Source: CAKZKT01 sp034434235 (GTDB taxonomy: Bacteria; Chloroflexota; Anaerolineae; CG2-30-64-16). Taken from it: 64,000 nt of DNA. The DNA lies in assembly GCA_034434235.1 (NCBI GenBank), contig DAOTZV010000048.1:12945-76944 (forward strand). The letters run 5' to 3'. Below, in pieces: positions 1 to 11,504 of this stretch; position 1 is the first letter of the stretch, and every line of letters starts with the position of its first letter. Made by a program: the position numbers and the translations under genes. Under the pieces are notes generated by a model. The model saw only the letters and a list, made by a program, of their open reading frames with translations, was not told the origin of the DNA and made no database searches.

Positions 1-23
1 AGAACAACTGACGAGGGGAACTC

Positions 24-422
24 ATGAACCAGCGCGGACGTGTCACCTTGGCTCAATTTCTGGCCTATCGCGGGGGCCAGCCGATGGCGGCCTGGCTCCT
101 GCATCGGCTCACCGGCATCGGCATCTTCCTCTTCGTGGGGATGCACGTGTTTGCGGCGTTCCTGTTGTACGGCGTGACGGGCGGCACGGCGAACACGGTC
201 GCCAACGCGGTGACCGATTTCTACGAGTCGCGGCCGGTGCAGATCTTCGTGTTGTTCGCCGTGCTCTATCACGCGTTCAACGGCCTGCGCATCGTTATCC
301 TCGACATGTGGCCCGGCCTGCATCGCTTCCATCGCGAGGCGATGTGGGTGCAATGGGCCATCTTCCTGCCAGTATTTTTGATTCCAGCATTCCTGATCGC
401 CTTGGGGGTGAAGGTCGGCTAG
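24..422 (+). CDS. sdhC: Succinate dehydrogenase cytochrome b subunit
   Basis: This is a 132-residue membrane anchor subunit of complex II, which passes electrons from succinate to quinone in the cytoplasmic membrane. The family motif HRLTG is seen at residues 27-31, and a second conserved block HAFNGLR at 83-89 supplies the likely haem ligand (H83). Three hydrophobic segments lie at about 30-50, 72-94 and 107-130. A GAGGGGAA ribosome site sits just before the ATG, so the gene is complete. It begins the order C-D-A-B, as in many bacteria. The promoter lies outside the window. SdhC/SdhD naming follows order and motifs only. Confidence 0.93.
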   Translation: MNQRGRVTLAQFLAYRGGQPMAAWLLHRLTGIGIFLFVGMHVFAAFLLYGVTGGTANTVANAVTDFYESRPVQIFVLFAVLYHAFNGLRIVILDMWPGLHRFHREAMWVQWAIFLPVFLIPAFLIALGVKVG

Positions 423-484
423 GGGCGACGCCCTGAGCCGGGCCGCTCGGGGATGAGACCGAACCATTTGCGAGGGAGGCGTTC

Positions 485-919
485 ATGACTACACAGGCGC
501 GAGCATGGGGCCGTTCGCGGAGCAAGTTCGAGCTCTACATGTGGTTCTTCACGCGGGTGTCGGGCCTGTTGATGTTGTTGCTCGCCGCGTACAGCATCAT
601 CTACGCGAACCTGATCGGCGGCCGCGGGCTGATGGATGCCGGCGCGCAGACGCGTTGGGCGTTCTTTCCGATCTCGTTCCATGTGACTTCGAGCAAGGTC
701 GAGGTCACGCCCAACTTCCAGAATGCTTTCTGGCAGTTCTACAGCCTGTTGCTCTTCATCTTCGCGGCGACCCACGGCGCCAACGGCATCCGCGTGATCC
801 TGGCGGATTACGTGCGCCGGCCGATATTGCTGGCATGGCTCAACGCGCTGCTCTTCATCCTGTGGCTGAGCGTGCTGGCGGCGGCCGTCTATCTGATCTT
901 TGTCGCGCAGGGCGCATAA
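485..919 (+). CDS. sdhD: Succinate dehydrogenase membrane anchor subunit
   Basis: This is a 144-residue second hydrophobic anchor of complex II. It has TRVSG at residues 23-27, three membrane segments (about 25-45, 84-104, 115-140) and the conserved block HGANGIRVILADY starting at H97, which resembles HAFNGLR in the preceding gene, so the two anchors are homologous. A GGGAGGCG ribosome site precedes the ATG at 485. The 62-base gap after sdhC holds no other gene, and sdhA follows after 15 bases, consistent with one transcript. Together with SdhC it would carry haem b and the quinone site. Confidence 0.9.
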   Translation: MTTQARAWGRSRSKFELYMWFFTRVSGLLMLLLAAYSIIYANLIGGRGLMDAGAQTRWAFFPISFHVTSSKVEVTPNFQNAFWQFYSLLLFIFAATHGANGIRVILADYVRRPILLAWLNALLFILWLSVLAAAVYLIFVAQGA

Positions 920-934
920 GGAGTCGGGTAAGGC

Positions 935-2728
935 ATGATCCACCGTTTTGATGTGATTGTAGTGGGCGCCGGCGGCGCCGGCCTCATGGCCGCATTGCAC
1001 GCTTCGGCCCGGGCCAAGACCGCAGTCATCAGCAAGCTCTATCCGGTCCGCTCGCACACCGGCACCGCCCAGGGCGGCATCGGCGCCGCGCTGGGCAACA
1101 TGGAAGAAGACCATCCCGAATGGCATATCTTCGACACGATCAAGGGCTCCGACTACCTGGCCGACCAGGACGCGGTCAAGATCATGTGCGAAGAAGCGGT
1201 CGAGATGGTGTACGAGCTGGAGCACATGGGCCTGCCGTTCGACCGCACCCCCGATGGCCGCATCGCGCAGCGTCCCTTCGGCGGCCACACGAACAACGTG
1301 ACCAAACAGCCGGTGCGCCGCGCGTGTCACGCGGCCGATCGCACCGGCCACATGATCCTGCAAACGCTCTATCAGCAGTGCATCAAGAACAACGTCGTCT
1401 TCTTCGACGAGTACCAGGTCCTCGACCTGCTGGTCAACGACGAGGGCCGCGTGGCGGGCGTGACCGCGCTGCACATTGACAGCGGCGAGCTGCACGTCTT
1501 CCATGCCAAGGCGACCATCTTCGCCACCGGCGGGTTCGGCCGGCTCTGGAAGATCACGTCCAACGCCTACGCGTTGACGGGAGACGGTGTGGCCATCGCC
1601 TATCGCCGGGGCATTCCGCTGGAAGACATGGAGTTCTACCAGTTCCATCCCACCGGCATCCTGGGGCTGGGCATCCTGTTGACCGAAGGGGTGCGCGGAG
1701 AGGGCGGCGTGCTGATCAACGGCCTGGGCGAGCGCTTCATGCCCAGATATGCGCCGACCGTGAAGGATCTGGCCTCGCGCGATGTGGTCTCGCGCGCGAT
1801 CTACCTGGAGGTGCGGGCCGGCCGGGGCATCAACGGCAAGGACTACGTGTACCTCGACGTGCGGCCCGAGACGGTGAACAAGTACTTCGAGCAGGACGGC
1901 ATCAAGAACCCGGACGGCACGCCCAGGCGCATCACCGCGCAGGACATCCGCCGCAAGCTGCCCGATATCTCCGACTTCTGCAAGACGTATCTCCAGCTCG
2001 ATCCGATCAAGTCGCCGCTGCCGATCCAGCCGACGGCCCACTATGCGATGGGCGGCATTCCCACGAACGTCAACGCCGAGGTGGTGGTGGACAGCCGCAA
2101 CACGGTGATGCCCGGCTTCTACGCGGCCGGCGAGTGCGCGTGCGTGTCGGTGCATGGGGCCAATCGCCTGGGCACCAACTCGCTGGTGGACATCCTGGTC
2201 TTCGGCCGCCGCGCGGGGCAAAGCGCGGCCGCCTACGCGGCACATGCCGATTGGCCGGCGTTGCCCGCCGCGGCCGACGGCCCGGCGCGGGCCGCGCTCG
2301 ACGCGATCCGCGGGGGCACCGGCCGCGAGGTGGTGGCGCAGATCCGCACCGACCTGCGCGCGCTGATGATGGACAACGTCGGCGTGTTCCGCACCGAGGC
2401 CCTCTTGACCGAGGCGCTGAGCAAGCTGGCCGACCTGAAGGAGCGCTACCGCCGCATTTCGATCATGGACAAGGGCAAGCGCTGGAACACCGAGCTGCTG
2501 GAGGCGTGGGAGCTGGGGTGCATGCTCGACCTGGCCGAGGTGACCGCCCGGGCCGCGCTGACGCGCACCGAGAGCCGGGGCGCGCACTTCCGCGAGGATT
2601 TCCCCGAGCGCGATGATGCGAATTGGCTGAAGCATTCGCTGGCCTATCGGGAGGCGGACGGCCAGATCCGCATGGACACCAAGCCGGTCACCCTCGGCCT
2701 GTACGAGCCGGCCAAACGCGTGTACTAA
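935..2728 (+). CDS. sdhA: Succinate dehydrogenase flavoprotein subunit
   Basis: This 597-residue catalytic subunit oxidises succinate to fumarate on the cytoplasmic face of the membrane complex. The dinucleotide-binding GAGGAG is at residues 11-16. RSHTGTAQGG places the covalent FAD histidine at H41. The substrate and active-site block HGANRLGTNSL lies near residue 406, and REDFPERDD near the C terminus is typical of the flavoprotein. Length matches the family (about 580-600). An AAGGAG ribosome site precedes the ATG. No truncation or frameshift is seen. It is fumarate-reductase-like in sequence too, but the two-anchor context favours succinate dehydrogenase. Confidence 0.97.
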   Translation: MIHRFDVIVVGAGGAGLMAALHASARAKTAVISKLYPVRSHTGTAQGGIGAALGNMEEDHPEWHIFDTIKGSDYLADQDAVKIMCEEAVEMVYELEHMGLPFDRTPDGRIAQRPFGGHTNNVTKQPVRRACHAADRTGHMILQTLYQQCIKNNVVFFDEYQVLDLLVNDEGRVAGVTALHIDSGELHVFHAKATIFATGGFGRLWKITSNAYALTGDGVAIAYRRGIPLEDMEFYQFHPTGILGLGILLTEGVRGEGGVLINGLGERFMPRYAPTVKDLASRDVVSRAIYLEVRAGRGINGKDYVYLDVRPETVNKYFEQDGIKNPDGTPRRITAQDIRRKLPDISDFCKTYLQLDPIKSPLPIQPTAHYAMGGIPTNVNAEVVVDSRNTVMPGFYAAGECACVSVHGANRLGTNSLVDILVFGRRAGQSAAAYAAHADWPALPAAADGPARAALDAIRGGTGREVVAQIRTDLRALMMDNVGVFRTEALLTEALSKLADLKERYRRISIMDKGKRWNTELLEAWELGCMLDLAEVTARAALTRTESRGAHFREDFPERDDANWLKHSLAYREADGQIRMDTKPVTLGLYEPAKRVY

Positions 2729-2745
2729 CGAAGGGGAGCGCGAGG

Positions 2746-3438
2746 ATGAAGGTAAAGGTCAAGGTTCGTCGCTTCAACCCGGAACAAGACCGCCGTCCAT
2801 ACTGGAGCGAATACACGGTGGAGGCGGAGCCGACCGATCGGGTGCTCGATCTCCTGGTGTACATCAAGGGCTATCTGGACGGCACGCTGACCTTCCGCCG
2901 TTCGTGCGCGCATGGCGTTTGCGGGTCCGATGCCATGGTGATCAACGGCCGCAACCGCCTGGCCTGCAAGGAGCTGGTGAAGGACACGGGCCGCAACGTG
3001 GTGGTCGAGCCGTTGCGCGGCCTGCCGGTGGTGCGGGACCTGGTGGTGGACATGGAGCCGTTCTTCCGCAAGTACCGCTCGATCCTGCCGTTCCTGATCA
3101 ACGATGAGCCGCCCCCCTACACCGAGCGGCTCCAGAGCCCCGAGGCCCGCGAGCGCTTCGACGATACGACGAAGTGCATCCTGTGCGCGGCGTGCACCAC
3201 ATCTTGTCCCAGTTTCTGGGCCAATGACAGCTACCTGGGGCCGGCCGCCATCGTGCAGGCGCATCGCTTCATCTTCGACGACCGCGATCGCGGCGCGCAG
3301 GCCCGGCTGGCCATTCTGGCCGAAGCCGACGGCGTCTGGCGTTGCCGCACGATCTACAACTGCGTGGACGCCTGCCCGCGCGAAATAGACATCACGACCG
3401 CGATCGGCGAGGTGAAGAAGCTGATGCTGGTGGAGTAA
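2746..3438 (+). CDS. sdhB: Succinate dehydrogenase iron-sulfur subunit
   Basis: This is a 230-residue electron-transfer subunit carrying three Fe-S centres. The [2Fe-2S] ligands are C54, C59, D62 and C74. The aspartate in place of the third cysteine is also found in the E. coli enzyme. The [4Fe-4S] motif is C144-x2-C147-x2-C150-x3-C154, and the [3Fe-4S] motif is C200, C206 and C210. The start at 2746 is preferred because a GGGAGCGCGAGG ribosome site precedes it and the residues encoded upstream overlap sdhA without family resemblance. It ends directly in the heptamer repeat that separates it from convergent miaB. Confidence 0.96.
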   Translation: MKVKVKVRRFNPEQDRRPYWSEYTVEAEPTDRVLDLLVYIKGYLDGTLTFRRSCAHGVCGSDAMVINGRNRLACKELVKDTGRNVVVEPLRGLPVVRDLVVDMEPFFRKYRSILPFLINDEPPPYTERLQSPEARERFDDTTKCILCAACTTSCPSFWANDSYLGPAAIVQAHRFIFDDRDRGAQARLAILAEADGVWRCRTIYNCVDACPREIDITTAIGEVKKLMLVE

Positions 3439-3500
3439 AACGTAAAACGTAAAACGTGAAACGTGAAAAATGTCATGTCTTACGTTTTACGTTTTACGTT

Positions 3501-3515
<15 letters not shown>
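3437..3515. repeat. ACGT heptamer repeat array, inverted
   Basis: About six copies of a heptamer of the type AAAACGT or GAAACGT run on the left. After a short AT-rich spacer, their complement (TTTTACG, TTTCACG) runs on the right, so the array can fold into an imperfect hairpin. It lies between convergent sdhB and miaB and contains the miaB stop codon. Related arrays occur at 28318 and 31750. It may act as a bidirectional terminator, but no clean T-tract is seen. Confidence 0.8.
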
Positions 3516-8002
<4,487 letters not shown>

Positions 8003-8025
8003 ATCTGGCCTCGGTAAAGGCGAAT

Positions 8026-8039
8026 AGAACGCGTGTGCG
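8026..8039 (-). promoter_or_regulatory. Putative LexA (SOS) operator of uvrA
   Basis: Read on the minus strand, the 14-mer CGCACACGCGTTCT matches the Bacillus-type LexA consensus CGAACRNRYGTTYG at 12 of 14 positions. It overlaps the predicted transcription start of uvrA, a repressing position. The match is seen directly; binding is an inference, and no lexA is in the window. Confidence 0.5.
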
Positions 8040-8044
8040 ATTGC

Positions 8045-8073
8045 AGTTTAGCACATTGCGAGATGACTGGCAA
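8045..8073 (-). promoter_or_regulatory. uvrA promoter
   Basis: On the minus strand TTGCCA (8073-8068) and TAAACT (8050-8045) are separated by 17 bases, a good sigma-70 type pair. The transcript would start near 8039, about 37 bases before the uvrA ATG. A second possible -10 (TATAAT) lies at 8085-8080. Confidence 0.6.
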
Positions 8074-8206
8074 ACCATCATTATAGCATCGAGCGAGCCA
8101 GAAAGCCAATCAGGGGAGAGGGGGAATAAGATGAGGAGTTTGCGCCGCAATTTTAAAACCGCAAAGTGTAAACCGGTTTTCTCGGCGAATTGAACCATCC
8201 CCGATT

Positions 8207-8235
8207 TTGACACAGTATTCCCTTCATGCTAAGAT
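8207..8235 (+). promoter_or_regulatory. rnpB promoter
   Basis: TTGACA (8207-8212) and TAAGAT (8230-8235) are spaced by exactly 17 bases. The predicted start about seven bases downstream coincides with the 5' strand of helix P1 of the RNase P RNA. Confidence 0.85.
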
Positions 8236-8241
8236 AGCTTT

Positions 8242-8699
<458 letters not shown>

Positions 8700-8802
8700 C
8701 GGCAGGTCGGATAGTCATGCCGTCTGATGGTCGCGTCGTGTCCAGGCCCACAGCAAGGGCGGTCGGCCGGGCTATCTGGCCGGGCGACTCTGTGACTTCT
8801 GC

Positions 8803-8883
8803 GCCGACGTGGCGGAATGGCAGACGCGACAGACTTAGGATCTGTTGCCGCAAGGCGTGGGGGTTCAAATCCCCCCGTCGGCA
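8803..8883 (+). tRNA. tRNA-Leu (anticodon TAG)
   Basis: The acceptor stem GCCGACG pairs with CGTCGGC, with discriminator A at 8883. The anticodon loop reads CTTAGGA, giving TAG. A long variable arm (TTGCCGCAAGGCG) marks a class II tRNA. The T-loop TTCAAAT is intact. CCA is not encoded. tRNA-Ala follows after 12 bases. Confidence 0.97.
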
Positions 8884-8895
8884 CCTGAACAGGAT

Positions 8896-8967
8896 GGGCC
8901 CGTAGCCGAGCGGGAAGGCGCCTCCCTTGCACGGAGGAGATCACCGGTTCGAATCCGGTCGGGTCCA
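8896..8967 (+). tRNA. tRNA-Ala (anticodon TGC)
   Basis: The acceptor GGGCCCG pairs with CGGGTCC (one G-U pair), with discriminator A. The anticodon stem CCTCC/GGAGG encloses a loop with TGC. The T-loop is TTCGAAT. CCA is not encoded. The acceptor lacks the usual G3-U70 pair in standard register but has a G-U at the third pair, the alanine identity element. Confidence 0.95.
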
Positions 8968-8999
8968 CTGGCCGGGCCGCAAAACGGACGGTTTGTATC

Positions 9000-9027
9000 T
9001 TGACAGGCGAAACGAAATGCGTATAAT
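9000..9027 (+). promoter_or_regulatory. Promoter for tRNA-Gly
   Basis: TTGACA (9000-9005) and the consensus TATAAT (9022-9027) are 16 bases apart. The predicted start lies about 22 bases before the tRNA-Gly gene. Confidence 0.85.
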
Positions 9028-9056
9028 AAGCTCAGTCGCCGGTTGATGCGACGCAT

Positions 9057-9128
<72 letters not shown>

Positions 9129-9139
9129 CTGATGCTGAG

Positions 9140-9189
9140 CTGGAAGCGTAGGCTGGTGCGCACCGGCTGATGGCTTCCAGTTTTCGTTT
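9140..9189 (+). terminator. Intrinsic terminator after tRNA-Gly
   Basis: CTGGAAGC (9140-9147) pairs with GCTTCCAG (9173-9180), an inner palindrome GGTGCGCACC extends the stem, and the tract TTTTCGTTT follows directly. Confidence 0.8.
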
Positions 9190-9198
9190 CAGCGCTTC

Positions 9199-9231
9199 AC
9201 GTGCCAGCACCTGGGAGGGTGCCTGGCACGT
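9199..9231. repeat. Dispersed palindrome (GTGCCAGGCAC family), copy A
   Basis: ACGTGCCAGCACC and GGTGCCTGGCACGT form an inverted repeat (one base missing on the left) around a six-base loop. It lies between two tRNA genes. Other copies are at 36228, 50189 and 55943, with decayed ones at 30010 and 61641. Confidence 0.85.
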
Positions 9232-9255
9232 CCGGCAGGCCATTTTCAGGTTAGC

Positions 9256-9328
9256 GCCGAGGTAGCTCAGTTGGTAGAGCACGCGACTGAAAATTGCGGT
9301 GTCCCCAGTTCAAGTCTGGGCCTCGGCA
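9256..9328 (+). tRNA. tRNA-Phe (anticodon GAA)
   Basis: The acceptor GCCGAGG pairs with CCTCGGC, with discriminator A. The anticodon loop CTGAAAA gives GAA. The T-arm is CCCAG/CTGGG with loop TTCAAGT. CCA is not encoded. It begins a Phe-Gln-His group. Confidence 0.96.
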
Positions 9329-9345
9329 CTCTCCCCTCCCGACGT

Positions 9346-9416
9346 TCGGGGGTCGTTCAACGGCAGGACCGGAGCCTTTGGAGCTCCTTATCGGGGTTCG
9401 AATCCCTGCCCCCGAG
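9346..9416 (+). tRNA. tRNA-Gln (anticodon TTG)
   Basis: The acceptor TCGGGGG pairs with CCCCCGA, with discriminator G. The anticodon stem GGAGC/GCTCC encloses CTTTGGA, giving TTG. The weak first pair T-A is usual for glutamine tRNAs. The T-loop is TTCGAAT. Confidence 0.96.
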
Positions 9417-9481
9417 TGAATGCAGGGCCGCAAACGAGTTCCGTTTGCATCGGCGACGCCCGAACTGAATTCATTCTTTAT

Positions 9482-9555
9482 GGTGGCCATAGCTCAATCG
9501 GCAGAGCATCTGGTTGTGGCCCAGAAGGTTGCGGGTTCAAGCCCCACTGGCCACC
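9482..9555 (+). tRNA. tRNA-His (anticodon GTG)
   Basis: The acceptor GTGGCCA pairs with TGGCCAC. The additional G at 9482 opposite discriminator C at 9555 is the histidine-specific G-1 pair. The anticodon loop TTGTGGC gives GTG. It is followed at 9570 by a strong terminator. Confidence 0.97.
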
Positions 9556-9569
9556 CCTTCAAGTTTGCG

Positions 9570-9607
9570 TGCCCGGCTTCTCTTTGTCCAGCCGGGCATT
9601 GTTTTTT
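9570..9607 (+). terminator. Intrinsic terminator after tRNA-His
   Basis: TGCCCGGC (9570-9577) pairs with GCCGGGCA (9591-9598), followed by six T residues at 9602-9607. Confidence 0.9.
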
Positions 9608-9685
9608 AATGTGGCCGCATCAGTTGTGGCCGTTGAGCCGACGTCTCGGCTTGAGGCGTCGTGCTCCTGAGCAGGGAGTGCAGGA

Positions 9686-10213
9686 ATGGCGGCCGCGGCG
9701 CAGCGCGTGCTGGTGTTAAATGCCACCTACGAACCGCTCAGCATCATCTCGGTGAAGCGGGCCCTGGTCTTGCTCCTCAAGGAGAAGGCCGAGCTGATCG
9801 AGTGCGCCGAAGAGCGGCTCCATGCCGCGCGCACTTCGATCCCCGTGCCGCTGGTGATCCGCCTGGTCTACTACGTGCGCATCCCGCGCCAGGTGACGAT
9901 GGCGCCCACGCGACGCTCGGTGCTCCTGCGCGATAACCATACCTGCCAGTATTGCGGCGCCACCGGCGCGCAGGCCATCCTCACCATGGATCACCTGTTG
10001 CCGCGCAGCCGGGGCGGCGAGACCACCTGGGAGAACGTCGTGACGGCCTGTCGGGCCTGCAACATGCGCAAGGGCGATCGCACGCCGGAAGAGGCGGGCA
10101 TGACGCTGCGCCGACGGCCGGGCCGGCCGCACTATCTGGCCTTCCTCCTGTTGGGCGAGGCGACCATCCGCGATGCCTGGGGCAAGTACGTGTTCTCGGC
10201 GAAGCCCGAATGA
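9686..10213 (+). CDS. HNH endonuclease family protein
   Basis: This 175-residue cytosolic protein is of a widespread HNH family in Chloroflexota, cyanobacteria and actinobacteria. The N-terminal half starts with RVLVLNATYEPLSIISVKRA, the characteristic opening of this family. The HNH zinc-nuclease core lies at about residues 88-133: CQYCG, then MDHLLPRSRGG, then the N in ENVVTACRACNMRKGDR, so both CxxC zinc pairs and the catalytic His are present. The start at 9686 has a GCAGGAATGG context. The biological substrate is unknown; it is not next to methylase or phage genes. It stands alone between the tRNA terminator and a hairpin at 10248. Confidence 0.88.
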   Translation: MAAAAQRVLVLNATYEPLSIISVKRALVLLLKEKAELIECAEERLHAARTSIPVPLVIRLVYYVRIPRQVTMAPTRRSVLLRDNHTCQYCGATGAQAILTMDHLLPRSRGGETTWENVVTACRACNMRKGDRTPEEAGMTLRRRPGRPHYLAFLLLGEATIRDAWGKYVFSAKPE

Positions 10214-10247
10214 GCCGTTTTTGCCGGGCGCAGAGCACAGAAAAGAC

Positions 10248-10283
10248 AAGAGGGGGGACGGGCCGAAGCCCGTCCCCCCTCTT
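10248..10283 (+). terminator. GC-rich hairpin after the HNH gene
   Basis: A perfect 16-base stem (AAGAGGGGGGACGGGC and its complement) closes on the loop CGAA. It lies 35 bases after the HNH stop codon. No T-tract follows, so it may be a terminator of unusual type or a dispersed palindrome. Confidence 0.6.
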
Positions 10284-10288
10284 GCTGG

Positions 10289-10384
10289 GCACCGTAGCAC
10301 TACCTATCCAACCGAGGTGATGCTACGGTGCCGCGTTTGGTACTACGTTCGTCCATTAGCATCACCTCCTCGGCTGTAGGATAG
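10289..10384 (+). promoter_or_regulatory. Two mutually exclusive hairpins upstream of manA
   Basis: GCACCGTAGCA (10289-10299) can pair with TGCTACGGTGC (10321-10331). Alternatively GAGGTGATGCTA (10314-10325) can pair with TAGCATCACCTC (10357-10368), extended by CTATCC (10304-10309) with GGATAG (10379-10384). The segment 10321-10325 is shared, so only one fold can form at a time. This resembles an attenuator or leader switch but could be a decayed mobile palindrome. About 90 bases separate it from the manA start, with nothing else recognised. Confidence 0.5.
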
Positions 10385-10474
10385 CAAAGGGAGGTGCTCT
10401 TGCGAGCCACCATATTATCGCCTATCTCGGCCAACCTGTCAAATCGGGTCGGGCCGGGAAGAGGAGCCGTTTCC

Positions 10475-11482
10475 ATGTCCGACCCCATGCTCTATCCCCT
10501 CACCTTCACCCCTGTCCTGCGCGACTATCTCTGGGGCGGCCGACGCCTGGAGACCCTATTCGGCCGGCGCCTGCCTCCGGGCATCATCGCCGAGAGCTGG
10601 GAGATCTCCGGCCACCCGAGCGGCTCGACCGTGGCCGAGGCGGGCTACTGGCAGGGGCAACCGCTGCCGGCCATCCAGGAGGCGCTCGGCGAGCGGCTGG
10701 TGGGCGCGCGCGGCGGTTGGGCGCTGGCCCGGCGCAAGTTCCCTCTGCTGATCAAGCTGCTGGACGCCCGGCAGGATCTCTCGGTGCAGGTGCATCCCGA
10801 CGATGCCTATGCGCTGGCGCATGAGAACGGCGAGCTGGGCAAGACCGAGATGTGGTACGTCCTGCACGCCGACGAGGGGACGGAGCTGATTCGCGGCTTG
10901 CAGCCGGGCGTCGATCGGCAGATGTTTCTGCGGGCGGTGGCGGAGGGCACTTTGCCCGCGCTCCTGCGCCGCGAGCCGGTGCGCGCCGGCCAGGTGTTCG
11001 ACGTGCCGGCCGGCACCGTGCACGCGCTGCTTGCCGGCGCGGTCGTCGCCGAGATCCAGCAGAACTCCGATGCCACCTATCGCATCTACGACTGGGGCCG
11101 CGTCGGCGCGGACGGCCGGCCCCGGCCCCTGCACATCGAGAAGGCGCTGGAGGTGATAGACTTCGCCGGCCGCGGCGGCCAGAGCGTCCCTTGCTTGCTC
11201 CAGGACGGCGCGGGCCTCCGCCGGGTGGAGGTCGTGCGCAACCGCTATTTCGTGGTGGAAACGCTGCACATGGACGCCGGCGCACGCTTTCCCGCCGCGT
11301 GCGACGGCGCCACGCTCGAGGTCTGGGGATGTGTCGCCGGCCGGGCGGCCGTGGAGTGGGAGGGCGGAACGGTGCCGCTGCCGGCCGTCCGCTTCGCGTT
11401 GTTGCCGGCCGCGCTCGGCGCGTTCGCGGTCACGGCCCTGGAGCCGTGCACCTGCCTGCGGACCTACCTGCCGGAAGCGTGA
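10475..11482 (+). CDS. manA: Mannose-6-phosphate isomerase, class I
   Basis: This is a 335-residue zinc enzyme that interconverts mannose-6-phosphate and fructose-6-phosphate in the cytosol. Zinc ligands expected for the cupin fold are seen: Q105 and H107 in VQVHPDD, E125 in KTEMWYV, and H183 in AGTVHAL. The N-terminal FTPVLRDYLWGGRRL is typical. The length matches the short bacterial form. The start at 10475 is chosen because a GAGGAG site precedes it by about ten bases; earlier in-frame codons lack one. It converges with glgB, the two genes ending 22 bases apart. The hairpins at 10289 may control it. Confidence 0.92.
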   Translation: MSDPMLYPLTFTPVLRDYLWGGRRLETLFGRRLPPGIIAESWEISGHPSGSTVAEAGYWQGQPLPAIQEALGERLVGARGGWALARRKFPLLIKLLDARQDLSVQVHPDDAYALAHENGELGKTEMWYVLHADEGTELIRGLQPGVDRQMFLRAVAEGTLPALLRREPVRAGQVFDVPAGTVHALLAGAVVAEIQQNSDATYRIYDWGRVGADGRPRPLHIEKALEVIDFAGRGGQSVPCLLQDGAGLRRVEVVRNRYFVVETLHMDAGARFPAACDGATLEVWGCVAGRAAVEWEGGTVPLPAVRFALLPAALGAFAVTALEPCTCLRTYLPEA

Positions 11483-11504
11483 TCGTTCTCTGGCCGTGTC
11501 GGGG

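Noticed and set aside
419..2635. Long open frame on the minus strand opposite sdhD/sdhA
   Set aside because: It is a composition shadow of GC-rich sdh genes: low-complexity His/Arg/Ala-rich translation, no family motifs and no ribosome site.
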